Source: Rhizobium leguminosarum (GTDB taxonomy: Bacteria; Pseudomonadota; Alphaproteobacteria; Rhizobiales; Rhizobiaceae). Taken from it: a stretch of 64,000 bases of DNA. A program made the position numbers and the translations under genes. The stretch spans positions 1,116,001 to 1,180,000 of the forward strand of contig NZ_CP025012.1 in assembly GCF_002953715.1 (NCBI RefSeq), in the 5' to 3' direction. A model generated the notes under the pieces. It had not been told where the DNA came from, made no database searches, and saw only the letters and a program-made list of their open reading frames with translations. Numbering within the stretch: the first letter of the stretch is position 1; every line of letters begins with the position of its first letter. Shown piece after piece: positions 25,854-34,913 of this stretch.

Positions 25854-26435
25854 TCAATCCTCGAGATCGCTGACCGGGGCAACTTCCGCCGGGCGTGGCG
25901 CCCGCTCGGAGGGATCACGACCGATTTCAGCCTTCAGAGACAAGAGATCGATGAAATGATCGGCCTGTCGGCGCAGGTCGTCGGCGATCATCGGCGGCTG
26001 GGTCGCCATGGTCGAGATCACCGAGACCTTGCGGCCTCTGCGCTGCAACGCCTCGACCAGGTTCGTGAAATCACCGTCGCCTGAGAAGATAACGAGGTGA
26101 TCGACCGTTTCGGACTGTTCCATGGCGTCGATCGCAAGCTCGATGTCCATGTTGCCCTTGATCTTTCGGCGGCCCATGGAATCCGTGAATTCCTTGGCGG
26201 GCTTGGTGACGACTTTGTAGCCGTTGTAGTCGAGCCAGTCGATCAGCGGCCGGATCGATGAATATTCCTGATCTTCGATCAGAGCGGTATAATAATAAGC
26301 GCGCAGCAGATATCCGCGTTTCTGGAACGCTTTCAAGAGCTTGCGGTAATCGATGTCAAAGCCGAGGCTCTTGGATGCAGCGTAGAGATTGGCGCCGTCA
26401 ATGAAGAGTGCAATTTTTTCGCGTGGGTCAAACAT
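25854..26435 (-). CDS. NYN-domain (LabA/DUF88) putative ribonuclease
   Basis: A 193-residue protein of the PIN-like NYN fold. Acidic metal-site residues sit in KIALFIDGANLYAASK near 7-22, KGNMDIELAIDAM near 93-105 and VIFSGDGDFTNLVEAL near 115-130, so the four-aspartate nuclease centre looks intact. Such proteins are thought to cleave RNA; targets are unknown. A charged, disordered tail follows residue 165. It converges on smpB and is separate from it. Confidence 0.88.
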   Translation of the reverse strand: MFDPREKIALFIDGANLYAASKSLGFDIDYRKLLKAFQKRGYLLRAYYYTALIEDQEYSSIRPLIDWLDYNGYKVVTKPAKEFTDSMGRRKIKGNMDIELAIDAMEQSETVDHLVIFSGDGDFTNLVEALQRRGRKVSVISTMATQPPMIADDLRRQADHFIDLLSLKAEIGRDPSERAPRPAEVAPVSDLED

Positions 26436-26732
26436 CGCTTACCAATCCAATGAGAGCAATCGAAATCCGCATGGGACAAACTTAAATAAAAACAATAGCT
26501 TGTGTTTCGATTTCAATCTGGTCCTTACTTTATGAATTATTCATATATGAAAGATTTAGGGCACGATTCGACATATTCCAAGCAACCTTCGGTGGAATTA
26601 TGACATTCTCCATGGGAATCTAGCTCAGCCGCGGATAAAGACGAGGGGAGCCGGAATGAAAAACTTGTATTTGCCCGGTTTTAATTGTATCGGGCGTGTT
26701 AATCCCGAAATGACGACCGTAAAGGACAGGCA
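26436..26732. other. intergenic region, divergent promoters
   Basis: An AT-rich spacer between the leftward NYN gene and rightward rpoZ. It should hold both promoters; no gene, repeat or clear hairpin was found. Confidence 0.4.
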
Positions 26733-27137
26733 ATGGCCCGTGTCACAGTTGAAGATTGCATCGACAAGGTGGAGAACCGCTTCGAGCTGGTTCTGCTCGC
26801 CAGCCACCGCGCCCGGCTGATTTCCCAGGGTGCCTCGATCACTATCGATCGTGACAATGACAAGAATCCCGTTGTGGCCCTGCGCGAAATCGCCGACGAG
26901 ACGCTTTCGCCCGACGACCTCAAGGAAGATCTGATCCATTCGCTGCAGAAGCATGTCGAAGTCGACGAGCCCGAGCCCGATCCGGCAAGCATGATCGCCG
27001 CCGGCGGTGTCGCCGCAGCCGACAGCGAAGAGCAGGACGACGTGCCTGAGACGATCACTTTCGACCAGATGTCGGAAGAAGAGCTGCTTGCCGGCATCGA
27101 AGGCCTCGTGCCGCCGGAAAAGAGCGACGACTACTAA
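26733..27137 (+). CDS. rpoZ: RNA polymerase omega subunit
   Basis: A 134-residue omega subunit, which helps assemble and stabilise the beta' subunit and can take part in ppGpp sensing. The conserved N-terminal half is clear ([41 protein letters not shown]), followed by the long acidic tail typical of alphaproteobacteria. It precedes rsh, as in many bacteria, but a strong terminator separates the two here. Confidence 0.96.
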   Translation: MARVTVEDCIDKVENRFELVLLASHRARLISQGASITIDRDNDKNPVVALREIADETLSPDDLKEDLIHSLQKHVEVDEPEPDPASMIAAGGVAAADSEEQDDVPETITFDQMSEEELLAGIEGLVPPEKSDDY

Positions 27138-27233
27138 GCGCGTCGGCCGGATCCCCGGTCGCATCGGTTGAGTATGATCCTCCCGGTCGCATTGATGCGA
27201 TCCGGAAAAATGCTTTATGCGATGCAAAAGAGC

Positions 27234-27326
27234 GACGATTACCAATCGTCAATCTTGCACCTTTATTGCTTAGGCATATTATTGCCCATGTGTGCGCCAA
27301 TCGTTGATTGGCGCGCTTTTATTTTT
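27234..27326 (+). terminator. hairpin plus intrinsic terminator in the rsh leader
   Basis: A first hairpin GACGATT-ACC-AATCGTC (27234-27250) is followed by a textbook terminator, GCGCCAATC-GTT-GATTGGCGC at 27294-27314 with GCTTTTATTTTT to 27326. It ends only 17 bases before the rsh start at 27344. The CCAATC at 27242-27247 could compete for the terminator's GATTGG arm. Confidence 0.75.
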
Positions 27327-27343
27327 ATCGGAGTGGCTTTGGA

Positions 27344-29578
27344 ATGATGCGGCAGTACGAGCTCGTGGAGCGGGTTCAGCAATACAAGCCCGATGCCAAT
27401 GAAGCACTGCTGAACAAAGCCTATGTCTACGCCATGCAGAAGCACGGCCAGCAAAAACGCGCGAGCGGCGATCCGTATATTTCCCATCCGCTCGAGGTCG
27501 CTGCCATCCTCACCGACATGCACCTCGATGAATCGACGATCGCGGTCGCTCTGCTGCACGATACGATCGAGGATACGACAGCGACGCGCGCCGAGATCGA
27601 CGAACTCTTCGGCGAGGATATCGGCCGGCTGGTCGAGGGTCTGACGAAGATCAAGAAGCTCGATCTCGTCACCAAGAAGGCCAAGCAGGCGGAAAACCTG
27701 CGCAAGCTGTTGCTTGCCATTTCCGACGATGTGCGCGTGCTGCTCGTCAAGCTGGCTGATCGCCTGCACAATATGCGTACCCTCGATCACATGTCGGCCG
27801 ACAAGCGTGCCCGCATTTCCGAGGAGACGATGGAAATCTATGCGCCGCTCGCCGGCCGCATGGGTATGCAGGACATGCGCGAGGAACTCGAGGAGCTCTC
27901 CTTCCGGCATATGAACCCGGAAGCCTATGAAACCGTCACCAAAAGGCTGGAAGAGCTTTCGAAGCGCAACGAGGGCATCGTTAAGAAGATCGAGGCTGAA
28001 CTGCGCGACCTTTTGGTCGCAAGCGGCCTGACGAGCGCCTACGTCAAGGGCCGGCAAAAGAAGCCCTATTCAGTCTTCCGCAAGATGCAGTCGAAGTCGC
28101 TTTCGTTCGAGCAGCTTTCCGATGTCTACGGCTTCCGCCTGATCGTCGAGGATATCCCTTCCTGTTACCGGGCGCTCGGCATCGTCCACACGCGCTGGCG
28201 CGTCGTGCCCGGCCGCTTCAAGGACTATATCTCGACGCCGAAGCAGAACGATTACCGTTCGCTGCACACCACCATCGTCGGTCCTTCCAGCCAGCGCATC
28301 GAACTGCAGATCCGCACCAAGCGCATGCACGAAATCGCCGAATTCGGCATCGCCGCCCACACGCTCTATAAGGACGGCGCCACCAATGCCGATGGCGACA
28401 TCCTTTCTCGCGAATCCAATGCCTACTCCTGGCTGCGCCATACGATCGAGGCCCTGGCCGAGGGCGACAGCCCGGAAGAGTTCCTCGAGCACACCAAGCT
28501 CGAGCTGTTCCAGGACCAGGTCTTCTGCTTCACGCCGAAGGGCAAGCTGATTGCCCTGCCGCGCGGCGCCACCCCGATCGATTTCGCTTATGCGGTGCAC
28601 ACCAATATCGGCGACACCACCGTGGGCGCCAAGATCAACGGCAGGATCATGCCGCTGGTGACGCGGCTTGCAAATGGCGACGAGGTCGAGATCATCCGCT
28701 CCGGCGTGCAGGTTCCGCCCGCCGCCTGGGAGGAAATCGTCGTGACCGGCAAGGCGCGCGCCGCCATCCGCCGGGCCACCCGCATGGCGATCCGCAAGCA
28801 ATATGCCGGCCTTGGCCATCGCATTCTCGAGCGCACCTTCAATAGGGCCGGCAAGATCTTCTCGCGCGAGGCGATGAAGCCGGCGCTGCACCGTCTTGGC
28901 CAGAAGGATGTCGAGGATGCGATCGCTGCCGTCGGTCGCGGCGAGATGTCCTCGCTCGACGTGCTGCGCGCCGTCTATCCCGATCATCAGGATGAGCGCG
29001 TCACCGTGAAGCCCTCCGGCGACGACGGTTGGTTCAACGTCCGCAGCGCCGCCGGCATGATCTTCAAGATTCCCGGCAAGACCAAGGCCGGGCACGAGGG
29101 TGGCCATTCGGAAATTGACACTGACGCCGATATCGGGCCGATCCGCGGCCTGTCCGGCAATGTCGACGTCAAGTTCGCGCCAACCGGCGCCGTGCCCGGC
29201 GATCGCATCGTCGGCATCATGGACCAAGGCAAGGGCATCACCATCTATCCGATCCAGTCGCCGAGCCTGCAGCGCTTCGACGATCAGCCCGACCGCTGGA
29301 TCGACGTTCGCTGGGATCTCGACGAAGCCAACAAGTCGCGTTTCATGGCGCGCATCATGGTAAACGGGTTGAATGAACCCGGGACGCTTGCCAAGGTCGC
29401 CCAGACGGTCGCAGGCCTCGACGTCAATATCCGCTTGCTGAACACGGTGCGGGTGGCGGCCGATTTCACCGAAATGATGCTCGAGGTCGAGGTTTGGGAC
29501 CTGCGTCAGCTCAACCAGTTGCTCGCCCAGATGAAGGAACTGGATTGCATCGCCACGGTCCGGCGGCTCTACGAGTAA
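27344..29578 (+). CDS. rsh: bifunctional (p)ppGpp synthetase/hydrolase
   Basis: A 744-residue RelA/SpoT homologue that makes and degrades the stringent-response alarmone. The HD hydrolase has YISHPL and LLHDTIEDT near residues 45-79, intact. The synthetase domain has KGRQKKPYSVFRKMQ and, near residue 290, GRFKDYIS: the RxKD loop of bifunctional enzymes rather than the ExDD of RelA-only types. A TGS domain (near 380-440) and a C-terminal ACT domain (near 665-744) follow. It is the only long RSH in view. In Rhizobium this gene is needed for symbiosis and stress. Confidence 0.95.
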   Translation: MMRQYELVERVQQYKPDANEALLNKAYVYAMQKHGQQKRASGDPYISHPLEVAAILTDMHLDESTIAVALLHDTIEDTTATRAEIDELFGEDIGRLVEGLTKIKKLDLVTKKAKQAENLRKLLLAISDDVRVLLVKLADRLHNMRTLDHMSADKRARISEETMEIYAPLAGRMGMQDMREELEELSFRHMNPEAYETVTKRLEELSKRNEGIVKKIEAELRDLLVASGLTSAYVKGRQKKPYSVFRKMQSKSLSFEQLSDVYGFRLIVEDIPSCYRALGIVHTRWRVVPGRFKDYISTPKQNDYRSLHTTIVGPSSQRIELQIRTKRMHEIAEFGIAAHTLYKDGATNADGDILSRESNAYSWLRHTIEALAEGDSPEEFLEHTKLELFQDQVFCFTPKGKLIALPRGATPIDFAYAVHTNIGDTTVGAKINGRIMPLVTRLANGDEVEIIRSGVQVPPAAWEEIVVTGKARAAIRRATRMAIRKQYAGLGHRILERTFNRAGKIFSREAMKPALHRLGQKDVEDAIAAVGRGEMSSLDVLRAVYPDHQDERVTVKPSGDDGWFNVRSAAGMIFKIPGKTKAGHEGGHSEIDTDADIGPIRGLSGNVDVKFAPTGAVPGDRIVGIMDQGKGITIYPIQSPSLQRFDDQPDRWIDVRWDLDEANKSRFMARIMVNGLNEPGTLAKVAQTVAGLDVNIRLLNTVRVAADFTEMMLEVEVWDLRQLNQLLAQMKELDCIATVRRLYE

Positions 29579-29762
29579 GCTTTTGTTAAGCGCCCTCGGG
29601 GGGCTGGACAAAAAATTGCACATTTTATGATCGAGATGGCGCATCAAAAGGGCAAGCGATGCGCTGAGCGCATGGCTGTCTCCATGTTGCAGCGGTGGTA
29701 ATTAACCTCTGCCGGGCCTATCTTCTGGCTATCGAAACGCAAACAGAAGATGAGACAAGGTA

Positions 29763-29912
29763 ATGTTTGACCCTATCAAGAAATTCGCACGTGCCTTCCG
29801 CGCTCCGACCACGCAGGAACGTGAAATGGCTTATTTGAACGGCTCGCTCGATCGTATCGATCTCGAGTTTCGTCAGCGTCAGGTCGACCGCGGTCTGTTC
29901 CGCAATCGCTGA
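29763..29912 (+). CDS. DUF3563 small protein
   Basis: A 49-residue protein (starts MFDPIKKFARAFRAPTTQ, ends RQVDRGLFRNR) that matches the DUF3563 family, short basic proteins of unknown role in Rhizobiales; the central QEREMAYLNGSLDRIDLEF is the conserved part. AAGG lies a few bases before the ATG. A strong terminator follows, so it is a monocistron with its own promoter in the 184-base spacer after rsh. Confidence 0.85.
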   Translation: MFDPIKKFARAFRAPTTQEREMAYLNGSLDRIDLEFRQRQVDRGLFRNR

Positions 29913-29960
29913 TAGCGAACTTTATACTTGAGACGAGTGAGGGACGTTATGCATAACGGA

Positions 29961-30015
29961 CGCCCCTCGGCATGAAGAAGCTCCTCTTCGCAGAGAGAAA
30001 TGAGGGGCGGTTTTT
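29961..30015 (+). terminator. intrinsic terminator after the DUF3563 gene
   Basis: CGCCCCTC (29961-29968) pairs with GAGGGGCG (30002-30009), enclosing an inner GAAG/CTTC hairpin, and is followed by GTTTTTCG. Confidence 0.75.
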
Positions 30016-30073
30016 CGAGCGGTATCATTTGCCGCTCTTGTCATGGCCGTGTGCGCTGCACTAAATACCGGCC

Positions 30074-30664
30074 ATGTTGTTTCGCCGTCGCAAGCCTGCG
30101 GGATTCAAGGAAAAGATGCGGGAGCTTTTATGGCCTCGCAAGGGTTTCCTTCGCCCGATCCGTTACCTGACAATGCGCGTCCTGCGCCTGAGCGCTTCGC
30201 CGCATGCGGTTGCCGCCGGCGTTGCTGCGGGTGTGTTCGTCTCGTGGACGCCTTTCATCGGCGTGCATTTTGTCATGGCTTTCGTCATCACCTATTTCCT
30301 CTCGGGCAGTATGGTGGCCGCCGCCCTCGGATGCGCCGCCTTCGGCAATCCGCTGACCTATCCCTTCATCTGGGGCATCACCTGGGAGATCGGACATCTG
30401 CTGTTGAGCCGCGAGGATCATCTGGCCGGTCAGACGGTGGATCTCGCCGCCCTTTTTCACAAGCTGAACTTCGCTGAGCTGTGGAAGCCGGTGCTGGAAC
30501 CGATGCTGGTCGGCGCCATTCCGCCGGCGACCGTCACCTCCGTTGCGCTCTATGCGCTGACATTCTACACCGTGAAGGGTTTTCAGACGCGCCGCCATAT
30601 TCGGCTGATGGAACGGGCGCGCCTGCGTCTTGCCGTTCCGGCCGGCGACATGCCGAGCATATGA
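30074..30664 (+). CDS. DUF2062 membrane protein
   Basis: A 196-residue inner-membrane protein. An amphipathic basic N-terminus (LFRRRKPAGFKEKM) precedes hydrophobic helices with the DUF2062 hallmarks SPHAVAAGVAAGVFVSWTP and AAFGNPLTYPFIW. Function unknown. It is 38 bases before acpS on the same strand, so the two probably share a transcript leading to lepB-rnc-era. Confidence 0.88.
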   Translation: MLFRRRKPAGFKEKMRELLWPRKGFLRPIRYLTMRVLRLSASPHAVAAGVAAGVFVSWTPFIGVHFVMAFVITYFLSGSMVAAALGCAAFGNPLTYPFIWGITWEIGHLLLSREDHLAGQTVDLAALFHKLNFAELWKPVLEPMLVGAIPPATVTSVALYALTFYTVKGFQTRRHIRLMERARLRLAVPAGDMPSI

Positions 30665-30702
30665 ACCCGACCAAGAATTCTTAAGCGACGGAAGGTTCCG
30701 GC

Positions 30703-31107
30703 ATGATCATCGGCATTGGTAGCGATCTGATCGACATTCGCCGTGTCGAGAAATCCATCGAGCGCTTCGGCGAGCGCTTCACCCATCGCTGCTTCACCGA
30801 GATCGAGCGCGCGCGTTCCGACCGCCGGGCAAACCGTGCCGCATCCTATGCCAAGCGTTTCGCCGCCAAGGAGGCCTGTTCCAAGGCGCTCGGCACCGGC
30901 ATAGCGCAGGGCGTCTTCTGGAAGGACATGGGCGTCGTCAACCTGCCGAGCGGCAAGCCGACCATGATTTTATCAGGCGCCGCCGCGCTGATCCTCGAAT
31001 CGCTGCTGCCCGCGGGCCACAGGCCCGCCATTCATTTGACAATAACGGATGATTATCCCTTGGCGCAGGCCTTCGTCATTATCGAGGCGTTGCCCGAGAG
31101 CCTCTGA
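30703..31107 (+). CDS. acpS: holo-[acyl-carrier-protein] synthase
   Basis: A 134-residue AcpS that transfers phosphopantetheine from CoA to the serine of ACP, needed for fatty-acid synthesis. Motifs: [20 protein letters not shown] with the Mg2+ aspartate near residue 8, and [18 protein letters not shown] near 45-62 with the conserved glutamate. Standard size. It lies in the order DUF2062-acpS-lepB-rnc-era; a set of tandem repeats separates it from lepB. Confidence 0.95.
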   Translation: MIIGIGSDLIDIRRVEKSIERFGERFTHRCFTEIERARSDRRANRAASYAKRFAAKEACSKALGTGIAQGVFWKDMGVVNLPSGKPTMILSGAAALILESLLPAGHRPAIHLTITDDYPLAQAFVIIEALPESL

Positions 31108-31109
31108 TC

Positions 31110-31180
31110 GTGACCTCGGGAGCGTTGATCGCGACCTCGGGAGCTGTTGATGGCGACCTCGGGAGCGTTGAACGCGACCT
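31110..31180 (+). repeat. 21-bp tandem repeats, three full copies and a partial
   Basis: Units GTGACCTCGGGAGCGTTGAT, GCGACCTCGGGAGCTGTTGA and GCGACCTCGGGAGCGTTGAA start at 31110, 31131 and 31153 (21, 22 and 21 bases), and a partial GCGACCTC begins at 31174. They start three bases after the acpS stop codon. Confidence 0.85.
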
Positions 31181-31285
31181 CTCGTCGCTTTTGATGTTGT
31201 CGCCATTGCCGCAACCGGCCGAAGCCGCTAGAGAGAACGACAGAAAGAATTGCGCCGCCGCGGCGTCTTGAAGGAATAAGACTGC

Positions 31286-32029
31286 GTGTCCGAAAAAGTC
31301 GAAGCCAAGCCGAACGCCCTCTGGGAAAATATCAAAGTCATCATCCAGGCGCTGATTTTGGCGATGGTGATCCGAACGGTGCTGTTCCAGCCCTTTACCA
31401 TTCCATCCGGTTCGATGATGCCGACGCTGCTGGTCGGCGACTACATCTTCGTCAACAAGTTCGCTTACGGCTATTCGAAATATTCGCTGCCCTTCTCGCC
31501 TGATGTCTTCAGCGGCCGCCTGTTCGGCGCCGATCCGAAGCGTGGCGACATCGTCGTCTTCCGCTTCCCGCCAAACCCCGAGATCGACTACATCAAGCGC
31601 TGCATCGGCCTGCCAGGCGACCATATCCAGGTTACCGACGGCGTGCTCTACGTCAACGGCAAGCCGGTTCCGAAGGTAGCGGACGGTAGCTTCACCTCGG
31701 ATTACAAGCTTGATCCGGGCGCGGATGTGCCGGTGTTCCGCGAAACGCTCGACAGCGGCAAGACCTACGACACGCTTGATCAGTCTCCGGTGTCGCGCGG
31801 CGATAACACCCGCGAATTCATCGTGCCGGAAGGCCATTATTTCATGATGGGCGATAACCGCGACAACTCGCTCGACAGCCGCTTCGATGTCGGCTTCGTG
31901 CCTGCCGAAAATCTTGTCGGCCGCGCCAGCGTCATCTTCTTCTCGCTCGGCAACGATACCTCCTTCCGCGAAATCTGGAAGTGGCCGACGAACATGCGTT
32001 GGGACCGCCTCTTCAAGGTTGTTGAATGA
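31286..32029 (+). CDS. lepB: signal peptidase I
   Basis: A 247-residue inner-membrane protease that removes signal peptides of exported proteins. One N-terminal membrane helix (residues about 15-35) is followed by the catalytic Ser in IPSGSMMPTLLVGD near residue 45, the general-base Lys in YIKRCIGLPGD near 107-117 and the box GDNRDNSLDSR near 190. The start is a GTG with AAGGA upstream. Its stop overlaps the rnc start by four bases, so rnc is translationally coupled. Confidence 0.95.
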   Translation: MSEKVEAKPNALWENIKVIIQALILAMVIRTVLFQPFTIPSGSMMPTLLVGDYIFVNKFAYGYSKYSLPFSPDVFSGRLFGADPKRGDIVVFRFPPNPEIDYIKRCIGLPGDHIQVTDGVLYVNGKPVPKVADGSFTSDYKLDPGADVPVFRETLDSGKTYDTLDQSPVSRGDNTREFIVPEGHYFMMGDNRDNSLDSRFDVGFVPAENLVGRASVIFFSLGNDTSFREIWKWPTNMRWDRLFKVVE

Positions 32030-32745
32030 GCAAGGCGCAGACGCTTTCTGCGGCGGACCGCGCAAAGCTTGAAGGCCTGATCGGTCATGATTTCGCTGAA
32101 AAGGAACGCCTGGATCGCGCGCTGACCCATGCCAGCGCCCGCACCGAAAAGGGCGGCAATTACGAACGGCTGGAATTCCTCGGCGACAGGGTCCTTGGGC
32201 TCTGCATCGCCGAACTTCTGTTTCGCACCTTCGGGACGGCGGGAGAAGGCGAGCTCTCGGTTCGCCTCAACCAACTCGTCAGCGCTGAAACCTGCGCCGC
32301 GGTCGCCGACGAACTCAATCTTCACCTCTATATCCGCACCGGCGCCGATGTGAAGAAATTGACCGGCAAGCGCATGATGAACGTGCGCGCCGACGTCGTC
32401 GAAAGCCTGATCGCCGCGATCTATCTCGACGGCGGCCTCGAAGTTGCCCGCCGGTTCATTCTGCGTTACTGGCAGGGCAGGGCAGTGCGGGCCGATGGCG
32501 CCAAGCGCGACGCCAAGACTGAGCTGCAGGAATGGTCGCACGCGAAATTCGGCGTCACGCCGATCTACCGGGTTGATGAACGCAGCGGACCGGATCATGA
32601 TCCGCGCTTCAAGGTGACGGTGGAAGTTGCTGGCATTAAGCCTGAAACCGGCGTAGAGCGGTCGAAGCGTGCCGCCGAACAGGTCGCGGCAACGAAGATG
32701 CTCGAGCGCGAAGGCATTTGGCAGCAATCGACTGCCGGAAACTGA
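32026..32745 (+). CDS. rnc: ribonuclease III
   Basis: A 239-residue double-strand-specific endoribonuclease for rRNA processing and antisense-RNA control. The RNase III signature NYERLEFLGDRVLGL lies near residues 42-56, with the second metal site in DVVESLIAAIYLDGG near 122-136, and a C-terminal double-stranded RNA-binding domain ends with RAAEQVAATKML. It overlaps lepB by ATGA and is followed at once by era. Confidence 0.96.
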   Translation: MSKAQTLSAADRAKLEGLIGHDFAEKERLDRALTHASARTEKGGNYERLEFLGDRVLGLCIAELLFRTFGTAGEGELSVRLNQLVSAETCAAVADELNLHLYIRTGADVKKLTGKRMMNVRADVVESLIAAIYLDGGLEVARRFILRYWQGRAVRADGAKRDAKTELQEWSHAKFGVTPIYRVDERSGPDHDPRFKVTVEVAGIKPETGVERSKRAAEQVAATKMLEREGIWQQSTAGN

Positions 32746-32752
32746 CGGGACA

Positions 32753-33694
32753 ATGACACAAGAAGAAGATATCGCGGCCGAAGCTGCCGCAGAAACCAAT
32801 GGTCCGACGCATTCGGGCTTCGTCGCGCTGATCGGGCCGACCAATGCCGGCAAGTCGACGCTGGTGAACCGCCTCGTCGGCGCCAAGGTCTCGATCGTCA
32901 GCCATAAGGTGCAGACGACGCGGGCCATCGTCCGCGGCATCGCGATCCACGACAATGCCCAGATCGTCTTCATGGATACGCCTGGTATCTTCAAGCCGCG
33001 CCGCCGGCTTGACCGCGCCATGGTGACCTCGGCCTGGGGCGGTGCGAGGGATGCTGATCTGATCGTGCTGCTGATCGACAGCGAGCGCGGCCTGCGCGGC
33101 GATGCGGAAGCCATCCTCGAAGGCCTCAAGGAAGTCCGGCAGCCGAAGATCCTGCTGCTCAACAAGATCGACCGCGTCAACCGCGAGGATCTGCTGGCAC
33201 TGGCCGCTGCCGCCAACGAGAAGATCGCTTTCGAGCGCACCTTCATGATATCAGCCGAAAACGGCTCCGGCTGCGACGACCTCATGGACTATCTGGCGAA
33301 AACGCTGCCGGAGGGGCCGTGGTACTATCCGGAAGACCAGATCTCCGATCTGCCGATGCGCCAGCTCGCCGCCGAGATCACCCGCGAGAAGCTGTTTCTG
33401 CGCCTGCACCAGGAGCTTCCCTATGCCTCGCATGTCGAAACGGAGACGTGGGAAGAGCGCAAGGACGGCTCGGTGCGGATCGAGCAGGTGATCTATCTCG
33501 AGCGCGACAGCCAGAAGAAGATCGCCCTCGGCAAGGGTGGTGAAACCATCAAGGCGATCTCGACTGCGTCGCGCAAGGAATTGTCGCAGATCCTCGAACA
33601 GCCGGTCCATCTCTTCCTGTTCGTCAAGGTTCGCGAGAATTGGGGTGATGATCCCGAGCGGTTCCGCGAAATGGGTCTCGATTTCCCGAAATAA
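32753..33694 (+). CDS. era: GTPase Era
   Basis: A 313-residue ribosome-assembly GTPase that binds 16S rRNA. G-motifs: GPTNAGKSTLVN near residues 26-37 (G1), a switch with KVQTTRAIVRG, DTPGIFKP (G3) and NKID (G4), then a C-terminal KH domain with KIALGKGGETIKAIS. The start at 32753 (MTQEED), seven bases after the rnc stop, is chosen because upstream codons overlap rnc. Confidence 0.96.
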   Translation: MTQEEDIAAEAAAETNGPTHSGFVALIGPTNAGKSTLVNRLVGAKVSIVSHKVQTTRAIVRGIAIHDNAQIVFMDTPGIFKPRRRLDRAMVTSAWGGARDADLIVLLIDSERGLRGDAEAILEGLKEVRQPKILLLNKIDRVNREDLLALAAAANEKIAFERTFMISAENGSGCDDLMDYLAKTLPEGPWYYPEDQISDLPMRQLAAEITREKLFLRLHQELPYASHVETETWEERKDGSVRIEQVIYLERDSQKKIALGKGGETIKAISTASRKELSQILEQPVHLFLFVKVRENWGDDPERFREMGLDFPK

Positions 33695-33829
33695 GCATGG
33701 CAAGGATTTCGTCGGGTTGGCGCCAGCCCTTTGTTTCCGCATAAAAAAACCGGCTCGCTCATGGAACAAATCCATGCTTTGCGCATTTGTTAACGAACGG
33801 CGCGCCGATTTTGCGACGGTAGGGCAACT

Positions 33830-34582
33830 ATGGCGACGTCGAGACCCATCAATTCTTTCAAGACCCCTTGCGAGCAATGTCCTTTGCGGCCCTTGCCGCA
33901 TTTCAGGGAATTCAGCCGTGACGAGCTGGAATTCGTTTCGAACTTCAAGAAGGGTGAGCTTGCCGTCGATGCCGGCTCCACCATCCTCGTCGAGGGCGCC
34001 CATAGCGCTCATCTCTTCACGGTGCTCGCCGGCTGGGGCTTCCGCTACAAGATGCTGGAGGACGGGCGCCGTCAGATTCTGAACTATATCATGCCGGGCG
34101 ACCTGGTCGGCCTGCAGGGAACGATTGCCGGTGAGATGCAGCATTCAGTCGAAGCGCTTTCGCCCGTGTCCCTTTGTGTCTTCGAGCGTGACAGGCTGAT
34201 GACGCTCTACAACAAGCACGCCTCGCTCGCCTTCGACATCACCTGGATCGCCGCGCGCGAGGAGCGCATCCTGGATGAGCATCTCCTGAGCATCGGCCGC
34301 CGCACGGCGCTGGAAAGAGCAGCCTACCTGATCGCTTTCCTGTTCGAGCGCGGCCGGAAGCTCAATATCTTCAATGGCCGCAAATTCATCCCCATCACCC
34401 AGCAGCACATTGCCGACACGCTCGGTCTTTCCATCGTTCATACCAACAAGACCTTGAAAAAGCTCAGCGAACGTGGGTTGATCCGCTGGCAGGAGCGCGG
34501 CTGCGAGGTGCTGAACGGCGAGGAATTGATGGCGATCGCCGGCTGGGAAGGGCTCGGAGAGGGCAAACGCCCGTTCATCTAA
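33830..34582 (+). CDS. Crp/Fnr-family transcriptional regulator
   Basis: A 250-residue regulator: N-terminal CEQCPLRPLPHFREFS, a cyclic-nucleotide-type beta-roll (near 35-130: LVEGAHSAHLFTVLAGWGF, IMPGDLVGLQG) and a C-terminal winged helix-turn-helix (PITQQHIADTLGLSIVHTNK near 185-204). Only one CxxC lies at the N-terminus, fewer than the four cysteines of true oxygen-sensing FNR, so an iron-sulphur cluster is uncertain. Rhizobia hold many such paralogues. It is a stand-alone gene; targets are unknown. Confidence 0.88.
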   Translation: MATSRPINSFKTPCEQCPLRPLPHFREFSRDELEFVSNFKKGELAVDAGSTILVEGAHSAHLFTVLAGWGFRYKMLEDGRRQILNYIMPGDLVGLQGTIAGEMQHSVEALSPVSLCVFERDRLMTLYNKHASLAFDITWIAAREERILDEHLLSIGRRTALERAAYLIAFLFERGRKLNIFNGRKFIPITQQHIADTLGLSIVHTNKTLKKLSERGLIRWQERGCEVLNGEELMAIAGWEGLGEGKRPFI

Positions 34583-34680
34583 AGCGCGTTGCGATCTTTC
34601 AGATTCGCCCCTCGCGCTTTAGGTCTTTGTTTTGCGCATGCCGCTGTCACAAAACCGCTGCACAGTTTTGCGCGACATGC
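34583..34680. repeat. mosaic palindromic repeat (GCGCTTTA/GCACAGTTTTGCG type)
   Basis: AAAGCGCGTTGCGATC... ends in TCGCGCTTTAGG, then the module GCGCATGCCGCTGTCACAAA continues to ACCGCTGCACAGTTTTGCGC. It starts at the stop codon of the Crp/Fnr gene, as with other copies in the window. Confidence 0.6.
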
Positions 34681-34913
34681 CTGGCCAAGCAGCTTGGTTA
34701 TGTCTTTTTTAAATGCAGATTAGCAGCAGGCAAAATAAGCTCGGCCGTCGTCTTTCCTCCGATTTTGATTCTTATCGACCGGGCAGAAAAATGGTTTATT
34801 CAGAAAAGGTGGCGGAATTCACCGATAGCGTGCCATGCGGGGCACCGGAGGGCAATGATGTTGGCGAAACGGCCGGGGCGCTACGACAGGCGCCCGACGA
34901 GGGGCATCGAATC

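Noticed and set aside
28070..29647. Minus-strand open frame (about 525 codons) opposite rsh
   Set aside because: No motif is recognisable and it lies entirely against a fully conserved rsh coding sequence.
31108..31180. Tandem repeats considered as a CRISPR array
   Set aside because: Units abut directly at 21-22 bases with no spacers and no cas genes are in the window.
33768..33784. CATGGA...TCCATG palindrome upstream of the Crp/Fnr gene as a self-operator
   Set aside because: It does not fit the TTGAT-N4-ATCAA or TGTGA-N6-TCACA patterns of Fnr or Crp proteins.
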